NCBI RefSeq assembly: GCF_905171765.1
Contig: NC_053390.1
Coordinates: 514,066,852 to 514,130,851, forward strand
Reading direction: 5' to 3'
Source: Bufo bufo
Lineage: Eukaryota > Chordata > Amphibia > Anura > Bufonidae
DNA: 64,000 nucleotides
Numbering within the stretch: the first letter of the stretch is position 1; every line of letters starts with the position of its first letter. A program made the translations under genes and the position numbers. Below the pieces are notes generated by a model. The model was not told the origin of the DNA and did not search any database. It saw only the letters and a program-made list of their open reading frames with translations. Of this stretch, positions 1 to 10,149 are shown one piece after another.

Positions 1-1077
1 ATTGTACTATAATCAAATCAATACAATTGTCCCTTGACCCGACACGTTTCATTGGCCACCGCCAAATCCTCAGGGGCCCAATCTACAGGGTACTCTTGTA
101 ATGCTGGAGGAACATATTTGCAACAATCTTTGAAGTGTTTACAAAGCGAAATATTGTCTACTTAGCTGTCCAAAGGTAGCCCCTCATGGTTCAGCTGTAG
201 TCTTCATCTAGTGTCCTGGTATAGCATCCTGCAGTGGCAGCAGCTGCAGTTGTAATGCATCAACAAACACGCATTTACAATAAAGTTAACCCCTTCACTC
301 CCAGGGCTGTACATGTGCGACGGATGTGCAGGGTTTAAAGATGATGCCCGATACTGAGGCAGTGGGCACCATAGCCACTGGATGTCTGCCTTTTTTCAAC
401 AGTAGACACCCGGAGCTAATGTTTGTAATTGGCGATAACACTTACTGCAGCCATCTAACCCCTCAGATGCCATGTTCAGATATTACCACTGCATCTGAGA
501 GCTCTAAAACCAGAAGCGCACACTTTCCAGCCCAGAATGCCTTCTCCTGATTGAGATTAGGAAAAGTGTTCTGTGGTAGTAATAGGCCTGAGCCTGTACA
601 AGGTTTCCAAGCTGATTACTAGTATATTCTGAAACTGGCCTACAAGTGGCAGCACTGCTTTGGAATATACTAAATCTTGAATTTCTTAATGGATAGATAT
701 CCATTACAGAATACAAGTGGCAATCAAATGATTGTATGTTATAGTCACATAGAGTGACTTAAAAAAAAACAGTTTTTAAAAATATAAAAATTATATAATT
801 TAAATCTCTCCGCTTTCCCTAGAATAAAAAAAATAATAATAAAAAAAACATCATGGGCAATGCTGTATATGAAAACCCCCGTACTATTAAAATATAAAAA
901 TATTTATTTCATACTTCAAAAGGTGTAATGGAACATTAGGCAGTCACCGTATAACAATTTTACTGTTGGCTAGTTAGATTACAGGCCCCAAAAATTATGC
1001 ATTCATTGGACAGAAAAGATCAAGTGAATATGTGACCGAAGGTAAATTATTATATTATATAATTGTATATTATTATA
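1..1077. other. non-coding stretch, no gene seen
   Basis: No reading frame here resembles a known family; the longest is 74 codons. Positions 760-900 are very A/T rich with A runs, and 1040-1080 is a TTATTA-rich tract leading into the 36-bp array. The block at 290-720 looks like interspersed repeat sequence but I cannot name the family. Confidence 0.4.
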
Positions 1078-1144
1078 TTATTTTGTGGAAACAGGAATAT
1101 AGAACCCATTAATGAGTATTTGCTGGAAGCCGATATATCAAACC
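1078..1144 (+). repeat. 36-bp minisatellite, segment 1
   Basis: First units of an array whose consensus contains TATTTGGTGGAAGCTGG followed by TATATCAA or TATATAGAACCCC. A solo LTR interrupts the array here. AAACC at 1140-1144 is the left copy of its target-site duplication. Confidence 0.75.
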
Positions 1145-1846
1145 TGTAACAGCATACAAGGGAATGCTCCAAACTCTGAACAGAACCTCACGAATAGCTG
1201 CTAGCAGACGAATAGGAAAAGCACCCAAGCGGCTTACACTCCTAGCAATCAGTCTCTAACAGCATACAGTGAATCCCCCCAAGAACGAGACCAAGCTCTG
1301 TGTTGAGGGTAAAGCAGTGAACAGCCAAAGCTGTGTGTTTATTGTTCTTATATAACATTGTTACACACTAGTACCACCCACAGGGTTTTGTAAAAACAAC
1401 CAATAAACACGTACAATACAGTAAAACACTCCCACACAAAATCCTTCCCTCTGCCTGTGATACAATTACCTTACACAATGGGTTGATGTAATTATCACAG
1501 GCAGGAAAATACACAATGTCTTCTGTCCTGGAGACAACCGAGGAGTAATTGAATTATCTCTCAGGACAAAGGGAAATCGCCAATACACACGTGGAGACAA
1601 TAGGACAGACATCACTACTCAAATATACAATGTCCCAACCATTACAGTAAACACATTTAGCATATCCCCAGATGGCTTGGATCTGAGCGCTAAATATATC
1701 CAAACAGCGCTCAGATGTCACAAACATAGTCAAATTGCCATGGGGTTTAAGTTTAGCATGGGCTGATGAGAGGGCCCATAATCCTGGAGCAAGAGGCTGG
1801 CAACCAGGCTTCTCCACCACCCAGTGGCGAGGTTGGTTTCGCCACA
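1145..1846. mobile_element. solo LTR with 5-bp target duplication
   Basis: A 702-bp segment begins TGTAACAG and ends CGCCACA, so it has TG...CA ends. It is bounded by the direct repeat AAACC at 1140-1144 and 1847-1851. The uninterrupted sequence TATCAAACCCC appears elsewhere in the same array, so the empty site can be read directly. A TATATAA box (about 1350) and an AATAAA (about 1402) lie inside on the + strand. No internal retroviral coding sequence is present, so I call it a solo LTR. Family not identified. Confidence 0.72.
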
Positions 1847-2106
1847 AAACCCCTTTATCAATATTTGGTGGAAGCTGGTGTATCGCAGGCCTCAGTCAAT
1901 ATTTGGTGGAAGCCGGTATATAAATCCCCTCTATCAGTATTTTGTGGAAATAGGTATATAGAACCCCTTAATGAGTATTTGCTGGAAGCTGGTATATCAA
2001 ACCCCTTAATCAATATTTTGTGGAAGCCGGTGTATCGCAGGCCTCAGTCAATATTTGGTGGAAGCTGGTATATCAATCCCCTCTATCAGTATTTTGTGGA
2101 AACAGG
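1847..2106 (+). repeat. 36-bp minisatellite, segment 2
   Basis: About seven degenerate units of 34-38 bp carrying TTTGTGGAA or TTTGGTGGAAGC. A Tc1-like element inserted at a TA dinucleotide (2107-2108) ends this segment. The period is close to a multiple of three, which leaves short spurious reading frames open. Confidence 0.8.
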
Positions 2107-2108
2107 TA

Positions 2109-3685
2109 CAAACCGGATTGGGACACTATACAAATCGTGAATAAAAACTGAATGCAATGATGTGGAGGTGCCAACTTCTAATATTTTATTCAGAATAGAA
2201 CATAAATCACGGAACAAAAGTTTAAACTGAGAAAATGTACCATTTTAAGGGAAAAATATGTTGAATCAGAATTTCATGGTGTCAACAAATCCCCAAAAAG
2301 TTGGGACAAGGCCATTTTCACCACTGTGTGGCATCTCCCCTTCTTATTACAACAGACGTCTGGGGACCGAGGAGACCAGTTTCTCAAGTTTAGAAATAGG
2401 AATGCTCTCGCATTCTTGTCTAATACAGGCCTCTAACTGTTCAATCGTCTTGGGCCTTCTTTGTTGCACCTTCCTCTTTATGATGCGCCAAATGTTCTCT
2501 ATAGGTGAAAGATCTGGACTGCAGACTGGCCATTTCAGTACCCGGATCCTTCTCCTATGCAGCTATGATGTTGTGATTGATGCGGAATGTGGTCTGGCAT
2601 TATCTTGTTGAAAAATGCAGGGTCTTCCCTGAAAGAGATGACGTCTGAATGGGAGCATATGTTGTTCTAGAACCTGAATATATTTTTCTGCATTGATGGT
2701 GCCTTTCCAGACATGCAAGCTGCCCATGCCACACGCACTCCTGCAACCCCATACCATCAGAAATGCAGGCTTCTGAACTGAGCGTTGATAACAACTTGGG
2801 TTGTCCTTGTCCTCTTTGGTCCGGATGACATGGCGCCCCAGATTTCCAAAAAGAACTTCGAATCGTGACTCGTCTGACCACAGAACAGTCTTCCATTTTG
2901 CCACACTCCATTTTAAATGATCCCTGGCCCAGTAAAAAACGCCTGAGCTTGTGGATCTTGCTTAGAAATGGCTTCTTCTTTGCACTGTAGAGTTTCAGCT
3001 GGCAACGGCGGATGGCACGGTGTATTGTGTTCACTGACAATGGTTTCTGGAAGTATTCCTGAGCCCATTCTGTGATTTCCTTTACAGTAGCATTCCTGTT
3101 TGTGGTGCAGTGTCGTTTAAGGGCCGGGAGATCACGGGCATCCAGTATGGTTTTACGGCCTTGACCCTTACGCACAGAGATTGTTCCAGATTCTCTGAAT
3201 CTTCGGATGATGTTATGCACAGTTGATGATGATAGATGCAAAGTCTTTGCAATTTTTCGCTGTGTAACACCTTTCTGATATTGCTCTACTATATTTCTGC
3301 GCAACATTGTGGGAATTGGTGATCCTCTACCCATCTTGGCTTCTGAGAGACACTGCCACTCTGAGAAGCTCTTTTTATACCCAATCATGTTGCCAATTGA
3401 CCTAGTTAGTGTTAATTGGTCTTCCAGCTCTTCGTTATGCTCAAATTTACTTTTTCCAGCCTCTTATTGCTACTTGTCCCAACTTTTTGGGGATTTGTTG
3501 ACACCGTGAAAATTGGAATCAACGTATTTTTCCTTTAAAATGATACATTTACTCGGATTAAACGTTTAATCTGTCATCTACGTTCTATTACAAATAAAAT
3601 ATTGACATTTGCCATCTCCACATCATTGCATTCAGTTTTTATTCACAATTTGTTTAGTGTCCCAACTTTTTTGGAATCCGGTTTG
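2109..3685 (-). mobile_element. Tc1-like DNA transposon, degenerate
   Basis: Starts CAAACCGG at 2109 and ends CCGGTTTG at 3685, with TA on both sides (2107-2108, 3686-3687). The terminal inverted repeats are about 210 bp: the left one runs through TTGGGGATTTGTTGACACC read in reverse, and the matching right one starts near 3475. The flanks join to AACAGG-TA-TATAGAACCCC, identical to array units elsewhere, which proves insertion into the minisatellite. The transposase inside is broken. Confidence 0.92.
2345..3334 (-). pseudogene. Tc1 transposase pseudogene (DD34E)
   Basis: Would encode a DDE transposase that excises and reinserts its element at TA sites. The N-terminal paired-like helix-turn-helix region is readable from the ATG at 3334 (MGRGSPIP, then an RNIVEQYQKG helix), and the second helix-turn-helix follows. 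A frameshift near 2910 moves the catalytic core to another frame, where LWSDESRF (first Asp) and QQDNARPH (second Asp) are seen. A TGG-to-TAG change at about 2563 stops that frame. Reading on, SPDLSPIENIW supplies the Glu, 34 residues after the second Asp, the classic Tc1 spacing. At least one frameshift and one nonsense change make it inactive. Confidence 0.9.
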
Positions 3686-3687
3686 TA

Positions 3688-4215
3688 TATAGAACCCCTT
3701 AATGAGTATTTGCTGGAAGCTGGTATATCAAACCCCTTAATCAATATTTGGTGGAAGCTGGTGTATCGCAGGCCTCAATAAATATTTAGTGGAAGCCGAT
3801 ATATCAATCCCCTCTATCAGTATAGGTATATAGAACCCCTTAATGAGTATTTGCCTGAACCAGTTATATCAAACCCCTTAATCAATATTTGGTGGAAGCT
3901 GTTGTATTGCAGGCCTCAATCAATATTTGGTGGAAGCTGGTATATCAATCCCCTCTATCAGTATTTTGTGGAAACAGATATATAGAACAATATTTGGTGA
4001 AAGCCGGTGTATCACAGTAGTCAATCAATATTTTGTGGAAGCTGGTGTATCACACCCCTCAATAAATATTTTGTGGAAGCTGGTGTATCATACCCCTCAA
4101 TCAGTGTTTTGTGGAAGCAGGTATATCAAACCCCTTAATCAGTATTTTGAGGAAGCAGGTATATCGCACCCCTTAATCAGTTTATTTGGGGGGCAACAGG
4201 TATATCACACCAGTT
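3688..4215 (+). repeat. 36-bp minisatellite, segment 3
   Basis: Continuation of the same array after the Tc1 insertion, about 14 units. Later units read GTATCACACCCCTCAAT. An open frame at 3927-4223 is only the repeat read through (12-residue period) and is not called as a gene. Confidence 0.8.
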
Positions 4216-4599
4216 GCAATTAGTTATTCCAATAGCGTTAGTCCCTCTATCTAGCTGCGGCATCTCAGCAGAACCGCACCGAACTGCTGCACAATACAAA
4301 TGCACTATAATATACTTTCTATGTTAGAAAGTATATTATAAGTATATCACACCCCTCAGTATGTCACACCTATCGATAGCACACCTATACCAGTCCTAAA
4401 AAGGACTTTTGTGACCCTATTAGCTATCGTTTGGTAGGTTTAGCGTTAGGTCCCGTGCCACTTGAGAAACCTTGGCATGGGGCGCGGGCTTAGGTATGTC
4501 CTTAAAATAAGTATATACTGGCTAAAGTCTCATTTTTAACATCAGTGTGAGGGTTTAGTCAGATGTTACTGTTTGCATCCACCACAGTAGTGCACCTAT
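4216..4599. other. spacer with a 16-bp-arm palindrome
   Basis: Non-coding. It contains the perfect hairpin at 4306-4340 (listed separately) and then unique-looking sequence. No gene or known element recognised. Confidence 0.5.
4306..4340. repeat. perfect palindrome, 16-bp arms
   Basis: TATAATATACTTTCTA (4306-4321), a TGT loop, then TAGAAAGTATATTATA (4325-4340). The arms are perfectly complementary and almost pure A/T, a typical cruciform-prone sequence. Confidence 0.95.
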
Positions 4600-4813
4600 T
4601 CTTGTAACTATTTATTTCTATTGAAAGCATATAGGGGCATATTTCATTAAAAAAGACAAATATATACGCACTGCACTGTTGCAGTTATTTCTGGTGAAAG
4701 CGTATAGGCGCGTATTTCACTAAAATAAGAAAAATACAGTATATACGCACTGCACTATTTAATTGTTTTCTGGTTAAAGCGTATAGTGGCCTATTTTATT
4801 CCAACAAGAAATA
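4600..4813 (+). repeat. 70-bp tandem array, segment 1
   Basis: Units carry GCAGTTATTTCTGGTGAAAG, CGTATAGGGGCGTATTTCA and AAATATATACGCACTGCACT. Three units precede the transposon inserted at 4814-4815. Confidence 0.85.
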
Positions 4814-4815
4814 TA

Positions 4816-6378
4816 CAGGGAGTGCAGAATTATTAGGCAAGTTGTATTTTTGAGGATTAATTTTATTATTGAACAACAACCATGTTCTCAATGAACCCAA
4901 AAAACTCATTAATATCAAAGCTGAATATTTTTGGAAGTAGTTTTTAGTTTGTTTTTAGTTTTAGTTATTTTAGGGGGATATCTGTGTGTGCAGGTGACTA
5001 TTACTGTGCATAATTATTAGGCAACTTAACAAAAAACAAATATATACCCATTTCAATTATTTATTTTTACCAGTGAAACCAATATAACATCTCAACATTC
5101 ACAAATATACATTTCTGACATTCAAAAACAAAACAAAAACAAATCAGTGACCAATATAGCCACCTTTCTTTGCAAGGACACTCAAAAGCCTGCCATCCAT
5201 GGATTCTGTCAGTGTTTTGATCTGTTCACCATCAACATTGCGTGCAGCAGCAACCACAGCCTCCCAGACACTGTTCAGAGAGGTGTACTGTTTTCCCTCC
5301 TTGTAAATCTCACATTTGATGATGGACCACAGGTTCTCAATGGGGTTCCGATCAGGTGAACAAGGAGGCCATGTCATTAGATTTTCTTCTTTTATACCCT
5401 TTCTTGCCAGCCACGCTGTGGAGTACTTGGACGCGTGTGATGGAGCATTGTCCTGCATGAAAATCATGTTTTTCTTGAAGGATGCAGACTTCTTCCTGTA
5501 CCACTGCTTGAAGAAGGTGTCTTCCAGAAACTGGCAGTAGGACTGGGAGTTGAGCTTGACTCCATCCTCAACCCGAAAAGGCCCCACAAGCTCATCTTTG
5601 ATGATACCAGTCCAAACCAGTACTCCACCTCCACCTTGCTGGCGTCTGAGTTGGACTGGAGCTCTCTGCCCTTTACCAATCCAGCCACGGGCCCATCCAT
5701 CTGGCCCATCAAGACTCACTCTCATTTCATCAGTCCATAAAACCTTAGAAAAATCAGTCTTGAGATATTTCTTGGCCCAGTCTTGACGTTTCAGCTTGTG
5801 TGTCTTGTTCAGTGGTGGTCGTCTTTCAGCCTTTCTTACCTTGGCCATGTCTCTGAGTATTGCACAGCTTGTGCTTTTGGGCACTCCAGTGATGTTGCAG
5901 CTCTGAAATATGGCCAAACTGGTGGCAAGTGGCATCTTGGCAGCTGCACGCTTGACTTTTCTCAGTTCATGGGCAGTTATTTTGCGCCTTGGTTTTTCCA
6001 CACGCTTCTTGCGACCCTGTTGACTATTTTGAAAGAAACGCTTGATTGTTCGATGATCACGCTTCAGAAGCTTTGCAATTTTAAGAGTGCTGCATCCCTC
6101 TGCAAGATATCTCACTATTTTTGACTTTTCTGAGCCTGTCAAGTCCTTCTTTTGACCCATTTTGCCAAAGGAAAGGAAGTTGCCTAATAATTATGCACAC
6201 CTAATATAGGGTGTTGATGTCATTAGATCACACCCCTTCTCATTACAGAGATGCAGATCACCTAATATGCTTAATTGGTAGTAGGCTTTCGAGCCTATAC
6301 AGCTTGGAGTAAGACAACATGCATAAAGAGGATGATGTGGTCAAAATACTCATTTGCCTAATAATTCTGCACGCAGTG
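4816..6378 (-). mobile_element. DD37E Tc1/mariner transposon (TRT-type), copy 1
   Basis: A 1563-bp element starting CAGGGAGTGCAGAATT at 4816 and ending at 6378, with TA duplications at 4814-4815 and 6379-6380. The outer repeat GAATTATTAGGCAA recurs as an inner copy (ATAATTATTAGGCAA) near 5010 and, inverted, near 6180, giving an IR/DR arrangement of two transposase-binding sites per end. The last bases of the right end are mutated (CACGCAGTG instead of CACTCCCTG). The empty site AAGAAATATATATTCTCA exists nearby at about 6595. Its ORF is intact. Confidence 0.95.
5144..6160 (-). CDS. DD37E transposase, intact 338 residues, copy 1
   Basis: Nuclear cut-and-paste transposase of the Tc1/mariner superfamily. 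ATG at 6160 (MGQKKDLTGSEK); stop at 5144. Residues 1-60 and 60-115 form two helix-turn-helix regions (KIAKLLKRDHRTIKRF; PKSTSCAILRD), with a basic RKKRVEKPRRK linker. The catalytic triad is D144 (LWTDEMRV), D237 (FMQDNAPSH) and E275 (NPIENLW). The 37 residues between the second Asp and the Glu match the DD37E (TRT) group rather than DD34E Tc1. No frameshift or stop. It differs from the copy at 22148-23164 at 14 residues, including R271 where the other copy has the usual Leu in PDLNP. Family assignment is from the spacing, not a search. Confidence 0.93.
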   Translation of the reverse strand: MGQKKDLTGSEKSKIVRYLAEGCSTLKIAKLLKRDHRTIKRFFQNSQQGRKKRVEKPRRKITAHELRKVKRAAAKMPLATSLAIFQSCNITGVPKSTSCAILRDMAKVRKAERRPPLNKTHKLKRQDWAKKYLKTDFSKVLWTDEMRVSLDGPDGWARGWIGKGQRAPVQLRRQQGGGGVLVWTGIIKDELVGPFRVEDGVKLNSQSYCQFLEDTFFKQWYRKKSASFKKNMIFMQDNAPSHASKYSTAWLARKGIKEENLMTWPPCSPDRNPIENLWSIIKCEIYKEGKQYTSLNSVWEAVVAAARNVDGEQIKTLTESMDGRLLSVLAKKGGYIGH

Positions 6379-6380
6379 TA

Positions 6381-6749
6381 TATTCTCAAGTCACTTCTGC
6401 AGTTATTTCTGTTGAAAGCGTATAGGGGCGTATTTAATTTAAAATAATACAAATATATGCACACCGGACTGTTGCAGTTATTTATGGTTAAAGCGTATAG
6501 GGGCATATTTCAGTAAAATAAGAAAAATATATACACAATGCACTATTTAATTGTTTTCTGGTTAAAGCGTATAGTGGCCTATTTCATTCCAACAAGAAAT
6601 ATATATTCTCAGGTCACTTCTGCAGTTATTTCTGGTGAAAGCGTATAGGGGCATATTACATTAAAAAAAGAAAAATATATTCTCAGTGCCTTTCTGCAGT
6701 TAATTCTGGTGAAAGCGTATAGTGGCCTATTTCCGTCCAACAAGAAAAA
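6381..6749 (+). repeat. 70-bp tandem array, segment 2
   Basis: About five units of the same array as 4600-4813, bounded left by the DD37E element and right by a second Tc1-like element. Confidence 0.85.
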
Positions 6750-6751
6750 TA

Positions 6752-8334
6752 CACTGCTCAAAAAAATAAAGGGAACACTTAAACAACACAATGTAACTCC
6801 AAGTCAATCACACTTCTGTGAAATCAAACTGTCCACTTAGGAAGCAACACTGAGTGACAATCAATTTCACATGCTGTTGTGCAAATGGGATAGACAACAG
6901 GTGGAAATTATAGGCAATTAGCAAGACACCCCCAATAAAGGAGTGGTTCTGCAGGTGGTCACCAAAGATCACTTCGCAGTTCCTATGCTTCCTGGCTGAT
7001 GTTTTGGTCAATTTTGAATGCTGGCGGTGCTTTCACTCTAGTGGTAGCATGAGACGGAGTCTACAACCCACACAAGTGGCTCAGGTAGTGCAGCTTATCC
7101 AGGATGGCACATCAATGCGAGCTGTGGCAAGAAGGTTTGCTGTGTCTGTCAGCGTAGTGTCCAGAGCATGGAGGCGCTACCAGGAGACAGGCCAGTACAT
7201 CAGGAGACGTGGAGGAGGCCATAGGAGGGCAACAACCCAGCAGCAGGACCGCTACCTCCGCCTTTGTGCAAGGAGGAACAGGAGGAGCACTGCCAGAGCC
7301 CTGCAAAATGACCTCCAGCAGGCCACAAATGTGCATGTGTCTGCTCAAACGGTCAGAAACAGACTCCATGAGGGTGATATGAGGGCCCGACATCCACAGG
7401 TGGGGGTTGTGCTTACAGCCCAACACCTTGCAGGACGTTTGGCATTTTCCAGAGAACACCAATATTGGCAAATTCGCAAACTGGCGCCCTGTGCTCTTCA
7501 CAGATGAAAGCAGGTTCACACTGAGCACATGTGACAGACGTGACAGAGTCTTGAGACGCTGTGGAGAACTTTCTGCTGCCTGCAACATCCTCCAGCATGA
7601 CCGGTTTGGCATTGGCTCAGTAATGGTGTGGGGTGGCATTTCTTTGGAGGGCTGCACAGCCCTCCATGTGCTCGCCAGAGGTACCCTGACTGCCATTAGG
7701 TACCGAGATGAGATCCTCAGACCCCTTGTGAGACCATATGCTGGTGCGGTTGGCCCTGGGTTCCTCCTAATGCAAGACAATGCTAGACCTCATGTGGCTG
7801 GAGTGTGTCAGCAGTTCCTGCAAGACGAAGGCATTGATGCTATGGACTGGCCCGCCCGTTCCCCAGACCTGAATCCAATTGAGCACATCTGGGACATCAT
7901 GTCTCGCTCTATCCACCAATGTCACGTTGCACCACAGACTGTCCAGGAGTTGGCAGATGCTTTAGTCCAGGTCTGGGAAGAGATCCCTCAGGAGACCGTC
8001 CGCCACCTCATCAGGAGCATGCACAGGCATTGTAGGGAGGTCATACAGGCACGTGGAGGCCACACACACTACTGAGCCTCATTTTGACTTGTTTTAAGGA
8101 CATTACATCAAAGTTGGATCAGCCTGTAGTGTGTTTTTCCACTTTAATTTTGAGGGTGACTCCAAATCCAGACCTCCATGGGTTGAAAAATTTGATTTCC
8201 ATTTTTTTATTTTTGTGTGATTTTGTTGTCAGCACATTCAACTATGTAAAGAACAAAGTATTTCAGAAGAATATTTAATTAATTCAGATCTAGGATGTGT
8301 TATTTTTGTGTTCCCTTTATTTTTTTGAGCAGTG
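6752..8334 (+). mobile_element. Tc1-like transposon with CACTGCTC termini
   Basis: A 1583-bp element beginning CACTGCTCAAAAAAATAAAG at 6752 and ending with its exact inverse at 8334, with TA duplications at 6750-6751 and 8335-8336. The short terminal inverted repeats are about 28 bp. It sits in the 70-bp array, and the flanks rejoin to AAGAAAAATATATGCTCAG, as in neighbouring units. It encodes one transposase on the + strand, broken by a single base. Confidence 0.94.
7049..8075 (+). pseudogene. Tc1-like transposase with one frameshift (DD34E)
   Basis: ATG at 7049 (MRRSLQPTQ). The N-terminal helix-turn-helix domains ([26 protein letters not shown]) are clear to about 7475. One extra A in CGCAAACTGG near 7479 shifts the frame. 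The rest is open in the next frame to 8075: [13 protein letters not shown] (first Asp), FLLMQDNARPH (second Asp), [11 protein letters not shown] (Glu, 34 residues later), ending GGHTHY. Apart from this single-base insertion the gene appears complete (about 342 residues), so the element died recently. A sequencing or assembly error at this homopolymer is an alternative. Confidence 0.92.
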
Positions 8335-8336
8335 TA

Positions 8337-8580
8337 TATGCTCAGTTCACTTCTGCAGTTATTTCTGTTGAAAGCGTATAGGGGCGTATTACAGTAAAAT
8401 TTTTAAATATATACGCATTTAACTGGTGCACTTATTTGTGGCAAAAACATTCAGTGGCCTATTTCAGTACAGAAAGAAAAATATATACGAACTTCACTGG
8501 TGCATTTGTTTCTGCTGAAAGTGTTTACTGGCTTATTTCAGTACAAAAGAAAAATATATTCTCAGTTCACGTCGGCGGTT
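8337..8580 (+). repeat. 70-bp tandem array, segment 3
   Basis: Last, more divergent units of the 70-bp array (CTGCAGTTATTTCTGTTGAA, then GTGCATTTGTTTCTGCTGAA). Confidence 0.8.
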
Positions 8581-8989
8581 ATATGTGTTGTCTGGGAGCA
8601 TGTCTGGGAGTCAGCAGGGTGGCAGCAGTGGGAGGTTGGGAGCCAAATGTGCCCAGGGTACCTTCTTCGCAGCAGCCTACCCGGGAAGTAGCAGGGGTAA
8701 ATGGAAGTAGCAGCAGTAACAGTCAGTCAGTGCGGTGGCTATATGTGGTAAAATCTTTATTGAAGTATTTTGGTCGAAAAAAAAACATTTATTCAGCGTG
8801 ATGTCTCCATGATAAATATGCAGTGTGGGGGCCCCCATGTGGCTTCTACACAATTTCAAAATAATCTTTAAGTGGAGCGAATAGATGCCGGATGACCGGG
8901 ATGCTCCATGACCTTCTCAGGAGCTGATGTCGGAAGCAGCAGTTCATTTCTGAGATGTCCGTATAGTGTGGAGGTAATCCGAAGACCCT
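8581..8989 (+). other. hAT-internal non-coding sequence
   Basis: Non-repetitive stretch between two arrays. AGCAGCAGTAACAGTCAGTC and the GTGGTAAAATCTTTATTGAAG segment at 8740-8780 resemble the 72-bp units that follow. I see no complete gene; open frames here are short. Confidence 0.45.
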
Positions 8990-9600
8990 TTCCATCTCTG
9001 TGGTTTGTTGTATGTGGTAAAATCTTTTTTGAAGTATTTTGGTGAAAAAATAAATTTTATTCAGCGTTCAGCGCTGCACTTATATGCGTTAAAATCTTTT
9101 GTGAATTATTTCGGTGGAAAGAAAAATTGTATTCAGCGTTAAGCGCTGCACTTAAATGCGGTAAAATCTTTTGTGACTTATTTCGTTGGGAAAAAAAATT
9201 GTATTCAGCGTTAAGCGCTGCACTTATATTCGGTAAAATCAATTGTGAATTATTTCAGTGGAAAAATAATTGTATTCAGCGTTAAGCGCTGCACTTATAT
9301 GCGGTAAAATCAATTGTGAATTATTTCAGTGGAAAAAGAATTGTATTCAGCGTTAAGCGCTGCACTTATATTCGGTAAAATCAATTGTGAATTATTTCAG
9401 TGGAAAAATAATTGTATTCAGCGTTAAGCGCTGCACTTATATGCAGTAAAATGAATTGTGAATTATTACAGTGGAAAAAGAATTGTATTCAGTGTTAAGC
9501 GCTGCACTTATATGCAGTAAAATCAATTGTTTATTATTTCAGTGGAAAAACAAATTTCATGCAGCGTTCAGCACTGCAGTTATATGTGGTAAAAGTCAGT
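8990..9600 (+). repeat. 72-bp tandem array
   Basis: About eight units, each with GTTAAGCGCTGCACTTATAT, GGTAAAATCAATTGTGAATT and ATTTCAGTGGAAAAA. GTTAAGCGC recurs at roughly 72-bp steps from 9065 to 9505. Sequence similarity to the 70-bp array suggests a common origin. Confidence 0.9.
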
Positions 9601-9769
9601 TGGCCACTGCATATCTTTGCCATCGTCCATCCTCTCGCAGGTCTGACCGGGGGGGGCCCTCTGCGCTCACGTTCCACTGCCATGGCTGCTGGGGAAGGGT
9701 GGGGTGGCGGGAGAAGTACCAACTCCATCAGCAGCAGCCTAAGTCTACAGTCGCTGATGAGTAGCTTTC

Positions 9770-10110
9770 TTCACCTGCATAGTGAAGAAACTACTCACCA
9801 GCAGCAGCAGCATGTAGACCTGGAGCAGGACCTGAACCAGCAGGTGGTGGCATACTTGGACAGCACCCTGCCACCCTACATTGAAGATCCTCTGGACTAC
9901 TGGGTAGCCAAACTGGATTTGTGGCTGAAACTAGCAGAGTTTGCCTTGGAAAAGCTGTCCTGCCCGGCCAGTAGTGGCATCAGAGCGGGTGTTTAGTGCG
10001 GCTGGGGCCATAATTACCCCAAGGAGAACTAGCCTGTCCACCTAAAATGTGGAGAGACTGACCTTTGTCAAGATGAATCAGGCCAGGATTTCCAACCACC
10101 AATTCCTTAT
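9770..10110 (+). pseudogene. hAT transposase C-terminal dimerisation domain remnant
   Basis: The C-terminal hAT (Ac/ZBED-type) dimerisation domain, which joins transposase monomers. Readable landmarks are PPYIEDPLDYWVAKLDLW, FALEKLSCPASS, then after a frame change near 9975 FSAAGAIITPRR, and after another near 10047 RLTFVKMNQARIS. The same block is seen intact in the transposase at 29084-32332 (HYWVCRLDLWPELSQFAIEL, CPASSVLSERSFSAAGG, YLTFIKMNEAWIP). No BED finger or catalytic domain lies upstream. The gene is 5'-deleted and frameshifted. Confidence 0.85.
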
Positions 10111-10149
10111 GCATCAGACTAGATCATCCATGGTGCCACACCAACACTT

